Part shown: positions 1-12,938 of the stretch, piece by piece | Position numbering within the stretch: the first letter of the stretch is position 1 | Layout of the letters: every line of letters begins with the position of its first letter | Assembly: GCA_964247055.1 (NCBI GenBank) | Contig: OZ176052.1 | Location: 11,346,001-11,410,000 of the forward strand | DNA length: 64,000 nucleotides | Reading direction: 5' to 3' | Origin: Paragordius varius | Taxonomy: Eukaryota; Nematomorpha | Notes under the pieces: model-generated | Told to the model about the DNA's origin: nothing | The model's database searches: none | Seen by the model: only the letters and a program-made list of their open reading frames with translations | Translations under genes and position numbers: made by a program

Positions 1-3000
1 CAAACTTTCCTAAAAAAACATAAAGTAATATAAACATAGAAAATTTCTTACCCAGTAAAAATTTATCCTGTCTGTCTTAAGTATTACAGGCAAGCTAAAC
101 GTTTAAAAGCTTGTTAAACCTGTTGGATCCAATATTATTAGCCTGATCACCAAACCTTGCCAGATAGGATAAACATTGAAATACTGTCCTAATTTACACA
201 TAAAAAAATATCTTACGTTTGTAAAGTGATAGGAACTCTTTCAGTAGATAATAGGATAGTGTTTAGGCATGATATCCATTTATCATAAAGATTTTCCCCA
301 ACATTATATGGGGAGGGATTTTTCAAGTAACACAATAACAAAATGGTGGTATCCCATATTTTGGAAATGACCTTAGTCATATTTGTATGAAAAGTTTTCA
401 AATAGTTTGTAGGATTGGTAGAAATCGTAGCCAAAAATATCTATAAATAGCAAAAATAATTGATTATTTTTTGTTCAAGGATTTAAATATTGTTTTTTAC
501 GTTTTTAAGCCTACTAGGTCACAATTAACTAATATATAAAACTGAAAATAATTTATAATTTTGCAAAAATTAAATTTTACAATTATTTTATATTAATTTT
601 TTTAAGCAAACGCTCTAAATTTGATTCAGATACAATGTTAGCCACAAAAAGAGTATACGATTTATGGTAAATTTAGATAAAACCGTTATAAAAGAGGTAA
701 TAATATACCTTTTTCAAGTATTGTAGGCCTGTCTCGTGTGAGCCAATCATTTGATAGATGTGGATTGGTAAAGAAATCTTTCTTACATCCTTTACAAAGA
801 GGGATTCTTGACAAACAATATAAAATTCAATAATATAAACGAAATGAAATTTAATTTTTTGAGCTAATATATCTTTTGTATTATGGGTGAAATAATTAGA
901 TGATTATATACAAGTTTGATAGCTTAATTTTTATAAATAATTTAATAACCAGTTTGATTTTTGCCATGTATTATTGGATAGATTATTTTGTTGCACATCC
1001 AATAATTATTTGAAACATTGTTGTTTTTGTTATTTAGTACATTATTGAGATTAATTATGGGCAAATTATTTTTGTGATGGGACCAAACTTCGTATTCTAA
1101 CAGAGATTGTATGCGACGTTGTTCAATTTTTTCAACAAAGCATTCCGATAAATTTGACTAGATGTAGAAATATCATCTAAATTATACTTTTGACTTAAGT
1201 TAATGAATTAATTAATTAATTTGACTTTTAATCATTTTTGGGTCAAACAATAAAACTTCTACGCTTTCTTAAAATTATGTTAGATTTAGTTACCATAAAT
1301 AAAGTTTTTACTTGAAAATTAATGACACTGTGTTACAAAATGGTTTTTTTGGGTCAAAATACGGATTAAAACATTTATTTACTTTAAATGGACTATTAAA
1401 AATATTACATTCTGCAATCGAAAACGCCAATCAACTTGCCAAGCCATAATTCTTATTATATTTGAAACAATAATATTCTAAATTGACTTTTACGGTTAGA
1501 TTGTGGCTCATTTAATTTTAGAGGTGAGTGAGACCCTTTAAAAATTATAAAACCAATAGGACTCCAACGCCATAAACGAAAATCGCGATTACTTATAATG
1601 TGCATTTAAGTCTGTCGTAGAAGTCAAATTCGACCATATTTTACTTATCAAAAATTTATACGTGATGATTTACTTTATAAAAATGTTTAAAATTTAATTT
1701 AATTCACTGAAATATAATTAATAATAATCAAAAAACATGTCTAAAATTTACATCGTGCCAAACATCCATTAAAGATGGAAGAAGATTCGAATTATCATCA
1801 CGTTCTATATCTTGTTGAATGGTAATAAATATTTTCTCCTTACTTAACATTGTGATTATTAAATTGTATAATTGTTTATCTTGAAGACACCAATCTGGAA
1901 ATTTGTAATTTTTATTACATGGATATCTAACTTGCCATTGCTTGTTAAACGTGGTGAATATCTCTGAGAGCTGTACATCCTATGATTTTATAAAAAAATT
2001 AATGGCAATGTTTAAAAGACCAAAATTAATATTAAATAAATATAATTACGTCAACTATTATTGTAAGCATCGCTTGTGCGGCAAGATAACAAGCTTCAAA
2101 GACAAATTTTTTCTCATTTTCAGTTTCTTGAAACCATTTTTCTTGAGAGAAACGATTCTCACTTAACAAAATTTCCGTATTCAACAAATCAAAAAACCAG
2201 GAAAAATCAAAATTTACTTTGTTGACTGCAATGTTTTCACCATTTTGTATTATACAATTGCATAAACCAGCCACATACTTTAACGTATAATATTGAATCT
2301 CCTATATTACATAAATTGGTTTCATTATTAATATTAAAACATCAATATATGAATATGGCCGAAACATTGATTAAATAAGTAATTGTTAAATAAAATTAAA
2401 TTTGATAAAAACTAACTTTACACCCATATTTTAAAACTGTACAATAAACATCTCTGGCTAAATTTTGTGGGGATTGGGGGTCGCAATCTGGGCGTCTTTG
2501 AAACGTAAACCAAAGAGACGATATAATCAATTTGGAAAAATTAATATTGTTGAATTGAATGATTTGATTATATCTAAATTTAATAAATTTGATATTTATC
2601 AGTATAAATTAAAAATTTTACAATTAAATATTTAAAAACTATTTCTTCTAAAAACAAATTAATATATATATATATATATATATATAAACTTTTGTAATAT
2701 TTCACACAGGAAATGATTATATTGTTCAAAAGATGGGTCTATTTCGTTTCTGTGCGTTAATAAATTTCCAATAATCAAAAATTGGGCTTGTATTTTGTTA
2801 AAAGTATTATCTTTTACTTTGTAAGTGCCATAATTAGGATGAGACCCATTGTTGCCCAGAATCTAATGCGAAATTATCATAAATTTTAATTATTTTTTGC
2901 GAAATATTTGAAAAAAAAAATCAGTTATAAACCTCATCCAATAACTCGGAAAAGGGTGTTAAATGACTAATAATATTTGCATAAAACCGGTATCGGAAAT

Positions 3001-6000
3001 TATCGAATATCAAGTTACTATTACTATTATTATTATTATTATTATGATAGGATGGTTTATCCGGTGACAAATGAGTAGTATGGGGCAAAAGAGACAAATA
3101 TCTTGTTCTGGATATAGATTTTACCATATTTGAATGGACAAAATTTTGAAGACTAAACCGTTTAGGTTTACCTTTTTTGCTTTCTGTAATTGTTACTGGA
3201 ATATCTTTGGTAAAAACGGATTTGCTATCATTAATTTTTGTGTTGAGTTTTGTTTCAAACAGGTTAAAAACATGGAATAACCGCTGAAAACAATCCATGC
3301 ACCAAAGTAATTGTTTATCATCAAATATATGTATTTCATCGTGATGTTTAAGTAACATAAGCTTAAGTAAGTTATCTAACGATCTAGTATTAATATTTAT
3401 TTATGATAATTTTTATCATCTTATGAAAAAAATCGTTATTTTCTTTCTGGCCATATAAACTGCAGTTACTAAAATTAAAAAGGCTTCGGTTAATTAATCA
3501 CGTCGCCCTTCCCTCAGAATAAGACTTTCTTTCATTTATTAGTTCATTCCAATTATCATGCACTTTTGAGATTTAAGTAAGGTTTTATGTTCATTTACTT
3601 TAATAACTAGTTTGTGTTTTTCATCATACAAAAACCATTAAGATAATATATTTTTGTACACTTATTTCTAAAAATGGACAAAAACTAAATATAAATTAAA
3701 TTAAATTTTTTTCGATTAGTGAGCCCTTGCCCAAAATAAAGGTCATTATGAGGAGTGTGTAATATGCCATTCTCAAATATTATTCCAATTTTCATTTGAA
3801 ACTGAGAGCCAATTTTTTGATATATCTTAAAATTATTATTTAACTCAGGCATATTATTGGAAATTTTGTGAATTTTCAGCAAAGATTATAAACATTTTTG
3901 TATACGCGATTATAGAGTTTTCTATTGGAGGTAAAGGTAGCGTCGTAATAACTGACAATATGCTTTGCAAATAATTTATGTTGTATTCAATGTCAGCTAA
4001 TCGAGATGACATTTGATTCAAGTTAAGATTTCCATTATGAGGTTTAGTCATCGAGTTATTAATTACATCTATATTATTACCCTGTTGTGATTCATTATTA
4101 TTTGCTTTCTTAGCGAGAAAAGATTTATTTCTGTTGAGTTGGGTAATTTTGGATAATAAATTTGTTAAAGATTTTCTTCGATATTTTGTCATTTTAGGGT
4201 TATTGTTTTTTAGGGCTGATTTTTGGTCATCTAAACTATTCATATTAGAAGGACAATGATTGGCTATATATTTCGTTTCAATGTGTAGAAAATGTTTCGA
4301 TTCAAAGCTATGGACATGATTGATATATTTAATGGGCTTTCGACACTTAAACAATAAATTCTGTGCTAAAATTGTTGTCCAAGCTGTAAAATATGGAACA
4401 TTCTGGATATCAATATCATCATTATTGGTTAAGTTACCCGTTAAATAATGTATATTGTTTTGGAGATAAGAGTAAGCCAAGAAAACAATCGCACTATAAA
4501 AATGCAATATATGAATATTAGAAAAATTTTATCATTAATTTCGGTTAATACAGCTATAAATTTATATGTGGTTATATTAACATAAACATACTTATCATTT
4601 TCTTTAGGGGTATTTAATATCGAGATAGATGCTTGAATATAAGGATCAGCGCATTGATAGCCATAAAAATACGTGACCTATATAGATTAAACTTATTTAT
4701 GTCATTCTAAAATGCTTTTTGTTAATATTGACTTTGCAAAATTTTATGAGTAATTGAAAATGCGTACCATATTACATAATTCACCAAGTAAATAGAGACA
4801 TTTATAGGGAACTTGATGGGACCATTTAGGGTTGAATGTTATATGTTTGCTGTTATCATAATTCTCTGCCTTATCAAATATATTAGATGTGTCTTCGCCA
4901 ATGGTTTTATAATTTAGGATTGCATGCGACAATTTGGTCAAAATATGGTATTTCTCAATGAAAATGCGTAAAATAAATTTTTGAGTATCCATGTATTGAT
5001 TACTAAACATTGGTTTAAAATAATGAAGTGAATCCAAATTAAAAATTTTGATCGATTGTCAAACAAGAGCTAATCAATTTATATGAGTTAACCACCTGTT
5101 ACTTAATTAGGTTGTCTTTTTTTATTTAGTGCCAATTTTTAAGTGGATACATTCAAGAAAATCACATCTTTAAAATCTTAAAATCGGTTATAATTTCAAT
5201 ATAGCCATTAAATATAATTATTATCATTCAGCATATGTAAAATGCGGAGATCGTCATTAAAAACCTTTGTAATTTTAAAAGTATAATAGCGCTTATATAT
5301 ATATAATAAAAAACAAACAAATTAGTTAACCCTGATAGAAAAATGATAGGAGATGTAAAAAACGTTATATAAATTTAATTATAAAGACACCGGCGATATT
5401 TAATAAAATATAAAGTCCTAAATACATATATAAAATGTTGATAAATATCTAAGCCAAATGACTGAGAGAAGCCCATTTACTTTCAATTTATACAACTCCA
5501 CTATAATATGATTAAGATCGCCAACTGGTATTTTAGTTCCCATAAAAATGTGATTCTGGTTAATAAAAACATTTTCCAAAAAAATTGAAAGAGACACGTT
5601 TTGACAAGGAAAATTATTTTAAACCTTTAATTAATGGGCTAGAAAATAAAAAAATACCTAGACGATTTATAAAAGTTTAGCAATTCTTCTGCCACGAACC
5701 CAGTTGAAAGTTTCCAATCTTCAAGTGTATGTGAGGCACTTTTTTCTAAAAAAATATATCCATTTATTATGTAGGGTTCATTAATTTAATTAAAAAAATT
5801 ATAAATGTCATAAAGCTTTAATTGACAAATACAATTTTAGTAAAAAGAATAATTAAACTATCAGCATCTTAATGTAAAAATATGTTAAAAATGGTGAAAC
5901 ATTACCTTTCCATTCAATGATATGTTCAACACTCTCAAATGATTCTACTATGGTCGGAAAGGGTATGTGAAATAATTTAGCTAGCAGATCCAATATAAAT

Positions 6001-9000
6001 ATCTAAAATAAATATAAAATTTTTGCATAACTGAAACGTTCTTAATTTTACAGACTTACTTATTTTCCTAGACTTAGAGTTTATTAATTTCTTATATGAT
6101 AATCAATATTAATTTATATCTTATCGTTGCATAGAGAAAATGTATTTAAAACAATATTAATTTTTATATTGTATCTTAGAAAAAAAGTCTATATTATTAT
6201 TCCATAGAATACATTATCACGAATATTTAGGGATATAAACTGGTAATCTTTTAGGCAAGCGAGGAGTAAATCACAGAAGATTAAAACAAAATAAAAATTG
6301 CGACACCTTGTTATAAAACAAATACCACTTAACTATTATTTTAAACTTTCCAGCTTGTACCCTGTGCAACCTATTAAACATATTTTTTAACCTTAAGTGT
6401 CCTTGTAGATATTTTAGATAATTGGGTAAAATGCATTTACCGTATAATTATTGTAAATATCTTTAACCTAGCACACTTAAATAACCTTGCTTTTGACAAC
6501 AATAAATATTGCTATATTTATTAAAGATTCAGTTATATGCTTTTACCATATTTTATTTGGTACGGTTGAACGGATATTTTATTATCATATAATCTTTAGG
6601 CAATGAATAATGAATAATTGGATCTAGTCCATGCCAAATATTAGGGAAGGTTTCTTTTTTGTTAAAAGAAATTGGTTTGTTACCATGGTTTTTTTTACTT
6701 TAAGTAAAAATGGATAAAATAATTTTTTAAGTAGAAAATTTAGGGTTCATCATCGGAAATAAATAAATCTATCGGATACTATTAAGATCATTCGCGTGTG
6801 TTTAACCCCTAACGGGCAAAACGAACCTCTGATCATTTTTGGGTTATTTGAATTTTCATTCTTGGTTCTTATCTTCTCTAACCACAATTGTTGCCGATAT
6901 TCATCCGAAATCAATAGAAAGTCGCTAAGATGGATTAAAAAACATCAATCGACTTTAATATATTGTACTACCCTGAGACCGAAAATTTAGCCGATTCACT
7001 ATTGAGATTATTAATAAGTCAATAGAGGATTTTGATCAGAATGAGAAAACACAAAAGATTCGATAACTATGGTGTGAGAATTCAAACCTAAACAAGGATA
7101 GCGTACTATAGGAAACAAATCACCACGAAAAACCAATGATTGGACTCCCTATACGGTACAGCCTTATAAACCATTGACTTAGGTGACACTCTTTATAGTT
7201 TGGCAATAAATATGGGCTGATATTCTTGCTTACTTTCAAAAGGGTCCTGGCATTTAATTCATGAAAGCATTAGGTAAAACTGAGATTTTTTGAAAATTCA
7301 ACCTTTAATAGAGAAATGGGTGCAAGGGTGGTCAAGTTGTCAATAGTCACGGTTAAACAAAGCCGTGAGCCCGACTTAATGGAATTCGAACACCACACAT
7401 TAGCTTGCATCCCGATGTAGCGACCCGTAGATAACTTCTATTAGGTCATACTAGATGTGGCGCAACTTAAAACGGTAAACTCGGCCAGTATCTAGAAAGT
7501 TCTAAAATTTGGGTATGCATGGTATCTGACCTTAGAGATTATGTAGCTGATATGCGTCTAAATTTACTGATGATTTTAAAAAAAATATTAAGTACCACTA
7601 ATATTAAAATGTACCGTCTGCGCCACACACCCTCGAACAAATGGTATAGTGGAAGGGTTAATCAAACCTTGAAAAAACACTATGACGTGTGCAATTCTGC
7701 AATAGCAGACCCAGCGGTTAAACAGGTAATGTGAGCTTACAGGTCAGCACTCACAATGTTATAAATAGGCGGCAAGAATATTCTTAAAATTTAACGACAC
7801 AGTTCTCCTGGATGACAGAGGAACCAAAGAATTACAATTATAGCAGTTCAGATAGTATAAGTGAATATCTGGCGAGAAAGAGCTCATAAATAATGAGTTA
7901 GAAGCTAGTTGGGGAGAAGAGAAAGTAGTAGACTAAACTGGGTTATCAAACACAACGATGATATAGGTAAGATTTTACGGAAGCACACGGATCAGTAAGG
8001 AGCTAGAAAAGAAGGTCCAAATTGAGTGTACTAAAAAAATTTGAACAGAAAACGTATAAATATTATAATGTTAATATCCCCTTTCATGGTCCGATAACTA
8101 AATTCCCAATCAAAAAAAGTTTTTCCAATCATTCGAAACATTTTTCCAGCCAATCGAAACGCTTTTCCAGTCAATTGAAACATTTCCCCAGTCAATAAAA
8201 ATTTTCCTAATCAATAAAAGCGGTTTTATTTTTGATGATAAATATAAAAATAAGATATAAAAATAACTTTTAATCATTAAGAGCACACTAAAACACAATT
8301 TGAATGAATTTTTTTTATTATATGCCAAGACTCAAACATTACTTATTAGCTATTAACTGGATGAATATATTAGGGTTTTTGAGATATTTATATTTAATTT
8401 AATAATTGAGATCGATGGATCACATAAATATTCTGGGCTAACCTATGAATATATCTATAGTTTCGAAGAAAAAATTTAAAAAATATACCATTAGACAAGT
8501 TGGTCATTTAAAACTATAACTTGGTTTTTTAACATTTCAAATTCCTTGATAAAAATACTTTTGGAAAAACAACATATCTAACAAAAAAATATTTTTAGAT
8601 GAAAAATGCTGATTTTGAATGAAACAATATTTAATAAAATATTTAGCTAAAAGATCAATACATTGTATAAATTTTGGTAAGCAAGTTAATAGTAAAGAAC
8701 AAATGTTTAAAATCAATTTGAAATGTTAAATGACCAACTTGGGATTCAAATAAATTTTTTAATTTTTCATCCAAAACTATAGATATTTATAGGTTAACCC
8801 CGAATATTAATGCGAATAATTGATCTAAGCTTTTTAGAATATTTTTCATATATAAACCATAAAATACACATCCAGTTACTAAAATATAACTTTTAAAGAA
8901 TAAGTTATTAAAGATAATATATTAGCAAAAAATATAAAAAATTTTATTCAATGATTGAGATGGTCTAAAAATATATCCTTATTAGTGTGCTCCTAATGAT

Positions 9001-10736
9001 TAAAAGTTATTAATATATCTTGTGATTTTTATCATCAAAAATAAAACCGTTTTTATTGACTGGGAAAATGATTCGATGACTGGGACAACGTTTCGATTGA
9101 CTAGGAAACGTTTTATTTGAGTGAGATATGTTACACTAATGATCGGATATCAAACAATAACTCAACAATTATCCATAAATCCTCCATTTGAGGTACCACT
9201 CAAAGAATAGAAGCTATCCCCCATCAGAATCAGAAAAGGCCTGACAGATGATCCAACTCACTTTTGAACAATTTTAAGGTGGCTTTTGTTAAAATAGTTA
9301 TCTCCTCATATATAAAATGGTGAACATTTTATGAGCTACAAAGATCATCAAGATATAAAAATTTTAGTAAAAAGGGATGATTTATATTAATTATGTATAT
9401 TAAATCATCATCTAATTCGATTCTATCTTGTGTGTATTTGCCATACTATATTTTTATTGTTTATGATCACAAGTTAAATAATAATAATATATATATAATA
9501 CCGATGTCAAAGGCAAGTCTGATGATAGAACTAACGTTTCTATTAAACTTTCAAACGAAGTGGGGATCCCTCTATGTTTAGAGTCATTCAAAAGACATAA
9601 AATACCTAAAAATTGAGATATATAAATAAATAGATAAAAGTAATTTTTACCTGGCCAGTGATTTAAACATAAGTATATGGATCGAATACAGTTACGACCT
9701 TGAAGCATCAGCATATTAATTCTATTTTTTTAAAAATAATCTGTAAAAGAATAATCATATATATTATATTTCTATATAAAAAATATAATGTTATGTTGAA
9801 TCATATAAGCTAATTTTTTAAAAACTCAATCCTAACTATCAATATATTTAACTTTTATATAAAACATTAGTAAAGGGTTTACTTATTTATGTGAGATGTA
9901 TATACAAGGCCGTAATCCTTTTCAGTTATCATTTTGGTCATTTTTATTTTTGTTATGCGACAGATAATATCGTATTGGGAGTCTAAGTGTCCATTTGTAA
10001 AAACCGCCAATATAGGCTAAAAATGTTATAAAATGACATGAAAATTAGCTCATGGTTAAAAACATTTTAGGAATAATAAAAAATTAGTTTTGATTTTATA
10101 CCTGAAATAATGAGTTATAATGGGCCTCTATGGAAGACATCGCACTACAGTTCTCCAAACCTTTAAGAACGGAAAGTACAATTGAATCAATTATAAAATG
10201 ACATTTTTCGGGCTCAACTTTAGCCGAGTGCATAAACATGATAGATTCCACCAGCAAAAATGGTAAAAGAGGTATTAATTTTCGGATGTTATTGAGGTAT
10301 TTAACAACTAATTTCATAAAATTTTTAAAATATACCTATTATGCAAAATATTCCGATAATTGTTGGATAACATTTAAGAGCACCCGATTTTAGGGCTTGG
10401 CCATCTCTTATATTGTCCGTTATAAATACGAATTGTTTGAACATAAAAACCAAACTATTAACAAGTTTATTTTGCTCTAAATTTTGTAAAATCCAAATCT
10501 TGACACATCGTATAAAGATTGGATTTTCAGACATATTTTGGCCAATTAAATCTCTGTGTATGATAAAAGAATAGATCATACTTTAACAAATAAAAATCTA
10601 AACAGGCTAACGTTTTTCCTTCATCCAAAATATTTAGTATAAGTGTGTAAAAATTATCTTTATCTTCTAAGTATTGTTTATAAACATATTTCTCATGACT
10701 TTTGTAATCGAGATTGCTCATCAAATTTAGGATTGC
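1..10736 (-). CDS. RICTOR: RICTOR homologue (N-terminal half), 3' end beyond left edge
   Basis: RICTOR is the scaffold that defines TOR complex 2, which phosphorylates AKT/SGK-type kinases. Exons read on the minus strand: 10582-~10736, 10336-10553, 10102-10307, 9883-10016, 9651-9721, 9502-9605, 5906-6002, 5658-5745, ~5426-5558, ~4768-4999, 4592-4677, 3906-4493, 2933-3361, 2050-2277, 1752-1979 and 217-440. Recognition rests on the helical-repeat N-terminus: ILDLLAKLFHIPFP matches human LYDIFRLPLP, DWKLSTGFVAEE matches SWRLSDGFVAAE, and YLLGELCNM matches ILLGELLHM. Most phases join exactly; the joins around 3.4-3.9, 5.0-5.4 and 5.56-5.65 kb are unresolved. The 3906-4493 exon carries a long Asn/Lys-rich insertion absent from vertebrate RICTOR. 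The first exon and start codon are uncertain. The first two introns seen are 28 nt each; the sixth is 3.5 kb and full of repeats. Confidence 0.82.
441..1751 (-). other. RICTOR intron, no further feature seen
   Basis: A stretch of about 1.3 kb between the RICTOR exons ending at 1752 and starting at 440. It is A+T-rich with no convincing coding frame, RNA gene or repeat boundary on either strand. A small exon could be hidden here, since the protein between the two flanking exons is not tightly conserved. Confidence 0.5.
2663..2688. repeat. (AT)n microsatellite
   Basis: An uninterrupted AT dinucleotide run inside a RICTOR intron, one of several in the window. Confidence 0.9.
6780..7740 (+). mobile_element. 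Fossil of a Ty3/gypsy-like LTR retroelement (pol relic)
   Basis: The stretch is more G+C-rich than its surroundings and reads on the plus strand like reverse-transcriptase and integrase fragments: a GLFEF-type block near 6835 and an integrase-like PSN...GRVNQTLK block near 7640. No long terminal repeats were recognised. It is a broken, clearly old copy with many disruptions, sitting in a RICTOR intron antisense to that gene. The family assignment is tentative. Confidence 0.4.
8096..9140. mobile_element. Fold-back type DNA element (~1.04 kb inverted repeat)
   Basis: Almost the whole stretch is one imperfect inverted repeat. The left arm runs inward from ~8101 and the right arm mirrors it from ~9135, with matching blocks down to the middle; for example the sequence around GTGTGCTC at ~8990 is the complement of that at ~8285, and the GGTTAACC-type block near 8795 mirrors ~8440. 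The outermost ~120 bases of each arm are 20-21-nt tandem subrepeats built on TTTCCAGTCAATCGAAAC-like units, five on the left and about four on the right. Long inverted repeats with internal tandem subrepeats are the hallmark of fold-back (FB-like) elements. No transposase is present, so it is non-autonomous. Confidence 0.8.
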
Positions 10737-11539
10737 ACCCCTTTTCAGTTTTTAATATAATTAGAGGGTCCAGAATATTGTCGGATAACACCGCAGATGT
10801 TTGTAAGTTTTATATTGGCAATAATATATCTAAGGATGAAATAAAATTTATTAAATATTACAGCTTTTATAAAAAATACCCTCTAGTAATATACAAATAA
10901 AGCTAATTCTGTAAACAGATTGGATGATATTGTAGAGCTTATATGTTATTTCAATTTTTTATTCTTTACCCAAATAGTTTTAAAAAATCTCAGGGTCTAA
11001 AAATTTCCAATTCAAAATACCACGCAGAAAGTCTATTGATTTGTGAACTTTTTAATTAATTAGGAAATCGACAATATATTGTATTTTTTACATGGAGACG
11101 ACGATACAAATGAATTGTTAAAAAAGAGTTTGAAATTATTAAAGTAACATAAAATGCTTTGACGTTTAATCCTATATATATAATAAGAATTTATATAAAA
11201 GAGAGTATTTGGTAACTCTTGTGAAAAGGCGTATTTATTCTAAACAAACATTATAAGCAGTTACACGGAAATAAAGCTTGACCAAGGCCCTCAAAAACCA
11301 ATATGAAAATTAAGATAATAAACTTGTCATATTTAATAAATGTTTGCATAATAGATTATTTGACTTATTTTTAAAGCTATGAAGTTCTATCCGTATCCCT
11401 TAAAAAATAAGCTAAATAATTAAATTTTTACCCAATGATCGGCACTAAAATTTAAATTTTCATATGTAAACTTGGTGTAACACATTTCATATGTTAAAAA
11501 ATTAATTGTCCTAAATTATCATAAAATGTTTATTTAAAA

Positions 11540-11990
11540 TCATGTTTTGATGCAGTTATATCCCAAAGTAGAATTGAGCCTATTTTAAAATATGCTTTTT
11601 TAGACTTTTTGGGCACATGACACAGAAAGAGCTTTTTTAAAAGTAAAATGTAAAAAAATCCCCATTTCAAATTTTTCCCCGCCATATTATCCAACACGTA
11701 AATAACTGTATATTATGGTTTAAAATACAAATAATTAACTTTGGAAAATTTTTAAATTGCAGCTCAGAATTTTTATATTTTTGATTGTTTTAATATTGTT
11801 TTGGTATCTGCATTTGAGACTCCAGAAGTTAAATAAATATAATAAAATATATATGCAAAAGAAGAGAATTTGTTAATTAAATTTTATAATCAGAACGACT
11901 TTCCAAACAGGGGTTTGTTTCCTTTAAACTCTGGAGTCCAAAGCCCTAAAATGTCATGAAGGACAATTAAAATGTAATGAAGTGTTGAAA
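11540..11990. repeat. MITE-like repeat, family 2 copy
   Basis: It shares the family's internal blocks (a TATATCCCA-like motif near 11560, the CCCCGCCATATTA block near 11680) and ends with the family terminus around AATGTAATGAAGTGTTGAAA at ~11985. It has no coding capacity. Confidence 0.6.
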
Positions 11991-12746
11991 CTATGAATAG
12001 AGCACTATTGGTTTATAATTTAAAGTATTTTTTTGTTAAACATTGTAAAGCAAATTAAAAAATAATGATATAAAGCTGCAGATTAAACTTGGGAATTATG
12101 AGTGCCCTACAGGTTGTTATTTTACAAACATTAGTGTTGTTTAAATTTTATCTAAAATAATATTATTTAGTTTTCTTAAACATTTTATATTTTAACATAC
12201 CATTTTTTTGCAACGATAATAAAAAATTGAAAAATAAGCGGCAAAAATTTAGGATGATTAGAGTATTTTGGGCTGCGTTTTATCTTATTAAACCTTTTTG
12301 AACATTCTTTATAGAAAATTTTTGCTAATTCTGATTTTGGTTTTGGCCCTTACAAGTAATATAGAAAGTTAATTATTTTTTGAATAACTGCTGTATATAA
12401 AAAAATGACTAAATTTTAAATTTTTTAAAGAAATTTTTTGGTGAAAGCGAAAATATCATTATCTGAAATTACAAACTAAATTTTTTTTAAAAAAACTAAT
12501 TTTTAAAAGCGCTCCAAAATCTTAAAGAGTATCGTTTCCGTCATGGCTGAAAATAGTTTAAGTCTCATCAAAATTTTGCTAAAAATTATTGAAAATGATA
12601 TGCATTTTTTTAAATAATATTTTTTTAAATAAAAATTATTTTTACCGCCTAATCCCGGCATTTTTGCGTTTATTTTAAGAGAACAACCCTTTTAGAAAAG
12701 CGAAAAATTTAGAGGTTTCGGAGCTCACGTCTAAACCTAAATCTCT

Positions 12747-12938
12747 TTAAAAGTATTGTGTTGCTTTTTTTACGCAGTCTATGATATATTTTGGTGTTTT
12801 TGGAATAAAGCCATTAGTTTTCACCAAAACACATTTATTGAAAAGGTGGGCAAATATTGCCAAATTCTGATCAGGAGCATTACCAAAAAGTGTAAATAAC
12901 TTTGTTAAACCTCTCGTGAGGGCCAAAGCCAGAAGCAC
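12747..12938 (-). CDS. Unidentified short open frame
   Basis: The translation (about 60 residues, ending in an aromatic residue after KKATQY) has ordinary protein composition and sits in a slightly more G+C-rich patch, but I recognise no family. It could be a transposon remnant or an isolated exon. No splice partner was identified, so it should be treated as doubtful. Confidence 0.2.
   Translation of the reverse strand: MLLALALTRGLTKLFTLFGNAPDQNLAIFAHLFNKCVLVKTNGFIPKTPKYIIDCVKKATQYF

Noticed and set aside
3685-3882. Minus-strand open frame proposed as a RICTOR exon
   Set aside because: No donor GT follows in frame before the stop and its phase does not fit the preceding exon, so it was left out of the model.
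1-5040. Initial idea that the minus-strand helical exons were EPG5, UBE4 or NCKAP1
   Set aside because: Exons at 5.4-6.0 kb and 9.5-9.7 kb match RICTOR motifs in the right order; none of the other families fits.
9393-9581. Plus-strand frame antisense to the RICTOR exon at 9502-9605
   Set aside because: The minus strand has correct splice signals and RICTOR similarity; the plus frame does not.
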